Shown: positions 62,501-64,000 of the stretch, in pieces
Layout: the number at the start of each line of letters is the position of its first letter
Position numbering within the stretch: the stretch's first letter is position 1
From: UBA1724 sp051884615
GTDB taxonomy: Bacteria > Verrucomicrobiota > Lentisphaeria > Oligosphaerales > Oligosphaeraceae
Assembly: GCA_051884615.1 (NCBI GenBank)
Contig: JBJEVT010000010.1
Coordinates: 7,644 to 71,643, forward strand
Direction of reading: 5' to 3'
DNA length: 64,000 nucleotides
Notes under the pieces: model-generated
The model's input: the letters and a program-made list of their open reading frames with translations, nothing else
Told to the model about the DNA's origin: nothing
The model's database searches: none
Made by a program: the position numbers and the translations under genes

Positions 62501-63476
62501 CGAAGTTCCGCAGGAAGACGGCGCTGCCATGCTCCTTGTTCACCAGGGATTCCTCCCAGAGCCAGTTGCCCCGGCTGGGCGTCGCGCCGCCCTGGACGAT
62601 GGTGAAGCTCTTTCCCGCCAGGAAATCCTGCCGGGCGTCCTGGAGTTCCATCCCGCCGGGAATGGCCACGAGGGAGAGGCGGCGCAGGATGGCGGGCTGG
62701 TCGGTGGCGTTGACGAGACGAACCCGGGCGTCTGCCGCCATGGCGGGCGGGTAGAGGGTGCCGGGCAGGCTGGTCTTTTGTCCGGGGAGGGGTTGCCGGA
62801 GGATGTCCCGGAATTCCAGGTCCGCCTGGAGGTCGCCCTCCAGGTCGGCGTCCAGGAGATATTTCCCGATGTAGGTCACTTCTGCCCAGGGGGAGACCAG
62901 GGTGCCGCCGGGGGGGATGACCGCCTCCTGGTAGGAGATTTCGGCATCGCCTTCCCAGCCCGCTCCCCCCTCCTGGAAGTCGCCGTTGGGAATCTGCACC
63001 CCGTCCAGCTCCGTGGGCAGCTCCTTGCAAAGCCGGATCTGGTGGATGGTGGCTTCGCCCTCCTCGGTGAGAACCACGTCGAAGCGCAGGTGGGTGATGG
63101 TGTCCCTCCACAGGGGATTGTTCTTGGTGGGGAAGATCAGCTGGTTCTTCCCGGGGCGCTGGGTGCAGTCGAGGCGGCTCTTCTCGGAGAGGGGGTCGCC
63201 GTCATGGGAGAAATAGACGGGGAAGTTGGGGCTGTCTCCCTCGTAGTCCACCACCAGATAATCGTAGTCCTCGGCTGTCAGCGCCAGGTCCTCCGGGGCG
63301 ATGAAATAGGCATTGTGGTGGCCGATTCCGTGGAATCCCGTGCCGGGAACCATCTCGTAGGAGATGAAGTTCATGGGCCGGAAGCCCTGCAGCGTGTTGT
63401 CCTGCCGGAAGTTCCATTGCTGCGCCATGGACAGGAGAGAGAGGAGCAGAGCGGCGAGGAAGGGGAGTCGTTTCAT
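59586..63476 (-). CDS. Very large exported GH42-like glycoside-hydrolase protein
   Basis: 1,296 residues with a signal peptide (KRLPFLAALLLSLLSMA). The N-terminal beta-sandwich domains (about 20-560) include a discoidin/galactose-binding-like jelly roll. The barrel region (about 590-1000) has GH42-like text: PSAGITWEWMYWG, FVDYSPAFREAFVRFAQKKY, EEANQAWNTSF, AGAYYGYLN and VFVTESDIRT (possible nucleophile Glu). A C-terminal trimerisation-like domain follows (VIFALGADVVRKDHFS). The substrate is probably a beta-galactoside or other extracellular polysaccharide; specificity cannot be read. The start codon is only 18 nt after the T-tract of a strong terminator. Confidence 0.8.
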   Translation of the reverse strand: MKRLPFLAALLLSLLSMAQQWNFRQDNTLQGFRPMNFISYEMVPGTGFHGIGHHNAYFIAPEDLALTAEDYDYLVVDYEGDSPNFPVYFSHDGDPLSEKSRLDCTQRPGKNQLIFPTKNNPLWRDTITHLRFDVVLTEEGEATIHQIRLCKELPTELDGVQIPNGDFQEGGAGWEGDAEISYQEAVIPPGGTLVSPWAEVTYIGKYLLDADLEGDLQADLEFRDILRQPLPGQKTSLPGTLYPPAMAADARVRLVNATDQPAILRRLSLVAIPGGMELQDARQDFLAGKSFTIVQGGATPSRGNWLWEESLVNKEHGSAVFLRNFAVEEPEALKEATLYLTADNVLQEVLLNDTPLPLSLNEEWRLFDAVPVKSLLRKGENTLRVKVLNLDGPGGLLGELHLVPREGSRTILVTDQEWKVRPLAPGEEKGAWKTLEVRDTPLLLGPNGCSPWGSRSIFLPLPRGLVATGLDLPATVPEDGLWTPAPVLRLGEETTQDTDLYFSLVLREGDRNFLAATTVIPRGALEGRAEYPLPETRINLDFLPPGTYQLATTLNQWEIAMEGNRTLVVPQRPKSDQDPLPAVQLVETRGVPKLLINGQEKVTLTQYLIDMVEGDLQYQEIQRAADNGVPGLWLHLRLPLDEEGNPVFSNLDNVCTTALLRNPELHLVLIVGLDPMRHPSMLPLLQKDPRTLIETADGDHTVRNYSEVRQYSPSLASTQWLDISDRILRQVVDHLREMPYGRRVVAILPSAGITWEWMYWGCQKEGEFVDYSPAFREAFVRFAQKKYATVEEANQAWNTSFSSFQEILEKRENLPMPDQRMDFGNPAFLRLPGETQMVMDYNRCMAEVVADAIIHLCRTVKTATDGKLLAGAYYGYLNLITHTRFAQHSGHWALSKTLAAPEVELYHAPTTYNDRGPGGAAGFMVPDASIRQAGKVFVTESDIRTIHSDVGRSLGGCITLAETKAVLIREVAACLSHGVAMRYYDFSQGWVFKDPRLGQLVGRLSRAEQEVVRAEPVLDDPAQSMAVLVSENAMEHVTYNSAVNHHALTAQYEEFPRSGVAFADYVIPRLDQVPLGHKLWFFETPYRLSPEDVDYIQENILVPGNTVIFALGADVVRKDHFSTETLERLTGMTFRIDQENTARPTAFLTPEGEAALGFPQEKNYPGSVTFFPVFRPVGDCEILARDDQGNPVLAQNSVNGCRVLFSSLPRFRASWLRAVAMDAGIHCYNDTPGDITWAAGPVMGFHFPKAGERTLRTPAATGVARELISGQEYPIQDGSIFYNAEKGSSALFLVLP

Positions 63477-63494
63477 GGCGCAGGCGGGGAGGTG

Positions 63495-63532
63495 AAAAAA
63501 AAGGGACGCCGGAGGGTGGGCTCTGGCGTCCC
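63495..63532 (-). terminator. Strong intrinsic terminator between the pilin-like gene and the GH42-like gene
   Basis: Minus-strand GGGACGCC (63532-63525) and GGCGTCCC (63510-63503) form an 8-bp GC stem with a 14-nt loop, followed by eight T residues (63502-63495). It is 38 nt after the pilin-like stop and ends 18 nt before the next start codon. Confidence 0.9.
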
Positions 63533-63570
63533 TGGAAATGGAACGAAGGTGAAAGACGGGGGGGAGGGGA

Positions 63571-64000
63571 TTACCAGCCGCTGGTCGAGAATCCGCTCAG
63601 GTGGGTGAGGGCGCCGTCCACGGAGATGTAGCCCTGGCTGGCGCCGCCGTTGCCCGCCATGGAGAAGAACTCCAGGGTCTTCCGGGGCGTGAGGGCCTCG
63701 GCGTGGCCGTCCCAGAATGCCATGTTGCACTTGCCGTCGTGGTCGGCGGCGAAGGTGCCGTAGGTGGTGGCGCCGTAGGTGCCGTCGATGGGGCATGCCA
63801 GATAGCTGGCGGTGTCACCCGTCTTGTCCTCCTTGATGGCGCCGTCCAGCACGCGGGTGGAGCAGGCCAGGATGAACTTGGAGGCGGCCGCCACCCGGCC
63901 GGAGCCGGGACGCATGGCGTGACCCCAGTTGTTGCCCCAGGTGGACAGGGTCTTGAATTCCAGACCGGCGTACCAGCAGTCCGCCTCGGAGCCGATGTTG
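63571..64000 (-). CDS. Prepilin-type H-X9-DG domain protein, 3' part (N-terminus beyond window)
   Basis: The frame is open from the right window edge to TAA at 63573-63571, giving about 143 residues of the C-terminus. The motif H-(9 residues)-DG is exact in HDGKCNMAFWDGHAEAL, which defines the prepilin-type processing-associated H-X9-DG domain of Planctomycetes/Lentisphaerae/Verrucomicrobia. The missing N-terminus should carry a type IV pilin-like leader and hydrophobic helix. Such proteins are highly multiplied in these genomes and often sit beside secreted hydrolase genes, as here. They may form pseudopilin-like structures; role not established. Confidence 0.88.
   Translation of the reverse strand, partial: NIGSEADCWYAGLEFKTLSTWGNNWGHAMRPGSGRVAAASKFILACSTRVLDGAIKEDKTGDTASYLACPIDGTYGATTYGTFAADHDGKCNMAFWDGHAEALTPRKTLEFFSMAGNGGASQGYISVDGALTHLSGFSTSGW

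Noticed and set aside
56881..63608. Plus-strand frames of 748 and 1,383 codons opposite the Na/phosphate cotransporter and the GH42-like gene
   Set aside because: Repetitive Gly/Asp/His translation, antisense to genes with family signatures.

Overview
The window is high-GC bacterial DNA with dense, mostly non-overlapping genes. It probably comes from the Planctomycetes-Verrucomicrobia-Lentisphaerae group, most likely a Lentisphaerota/Victivallales-like or Kiritimatiellota-like gut or sediment bacterium. This is inference from gene content: a prepilin-type H-X9-DG protein at the right edge, many secreted GH123/DUF4091-like and GH42-like proteins, a giant LamG/thrombospondin-type-3 surface protein, and 'CACAGAGG'-type intergenic repeats. 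No rRNA, tRNA, CRISPR array, transposase or phage gene was recognised.

Layout, left to right. 1-15515 (+): 3' part of a giant secreted protein (over 5,100 residues in the window), closed by two consecutive hairpins. 15741-17203 (+): a lipoprotein and a LolA-like membrane-anchored protein. 17332-20372 (+): a pteridine-reductase-like SDR translationally coupled to a DUF3450-like coiled-coil protein, a TtpC-like ExbB and an ExbD. 20412-23588 (+): PHP-type histidinol phosphatase, MreD-like protein and penicillin-binding protein 2. 23589-25958: an intergenic repeat region, then a protein joining a PD-(D/E)XK-like nuclease domain to a DUF2075 helicase. 26057-38492 (-): a six-gene, 12.4-kb operon of exported carbohydrate-active proteins (three tandem GH123/DUF4091 paralogues, a GH42-like protein, a TIM-barrel glycosidase-like protein and a CE7 acetyl esterase).

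38694-43576 (-): a hybrid histidine kinase, an XPB-type helicase and its Bax1 (DUF790) nuclease partner, in that transcription order. 43821-45928 (-): a surface-repeat protein and an ArsR/ArsP-like permease pair with a near-consensus promoter. 46019-47730 (-): nucleoside-hydrolase-like protein and RNase III, divergent from EF-P (47842, +). 48602-49764 (+): a split chromate transporter. 49813-55143 (+): BrkB/YihY protein, zinc ABC importer ZnuA-ZnuC-ZnuB and an M24 metallopeptidase, chained by start/stop overlaps or short gaps. 55247-59142 (-): Na/phosphate cotransporter with PhoB- and PhoR-like genes. 59586-64000 (-): a 1,296-residue GH42-like exported protein downstream of a pilin-like H-X9-DG protein, with a strong terminator between them.

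Themes: (i) secreted glycan degradation, with GalNAc-type glycans a reasonable guess from the GH123-like enzymes; (ii) envelope energisation and cell-wall elongation; (iii) DNA repair or defence (XPB-Bax1, nuclease-DUF2075); (iv) metal and phosphate homeostasis. Two intergenic repeat families (a 9-bp periodic CTAG/CTGG array and a 32-bp 'CACAGAGG' unit) occur in gene-free spacers.
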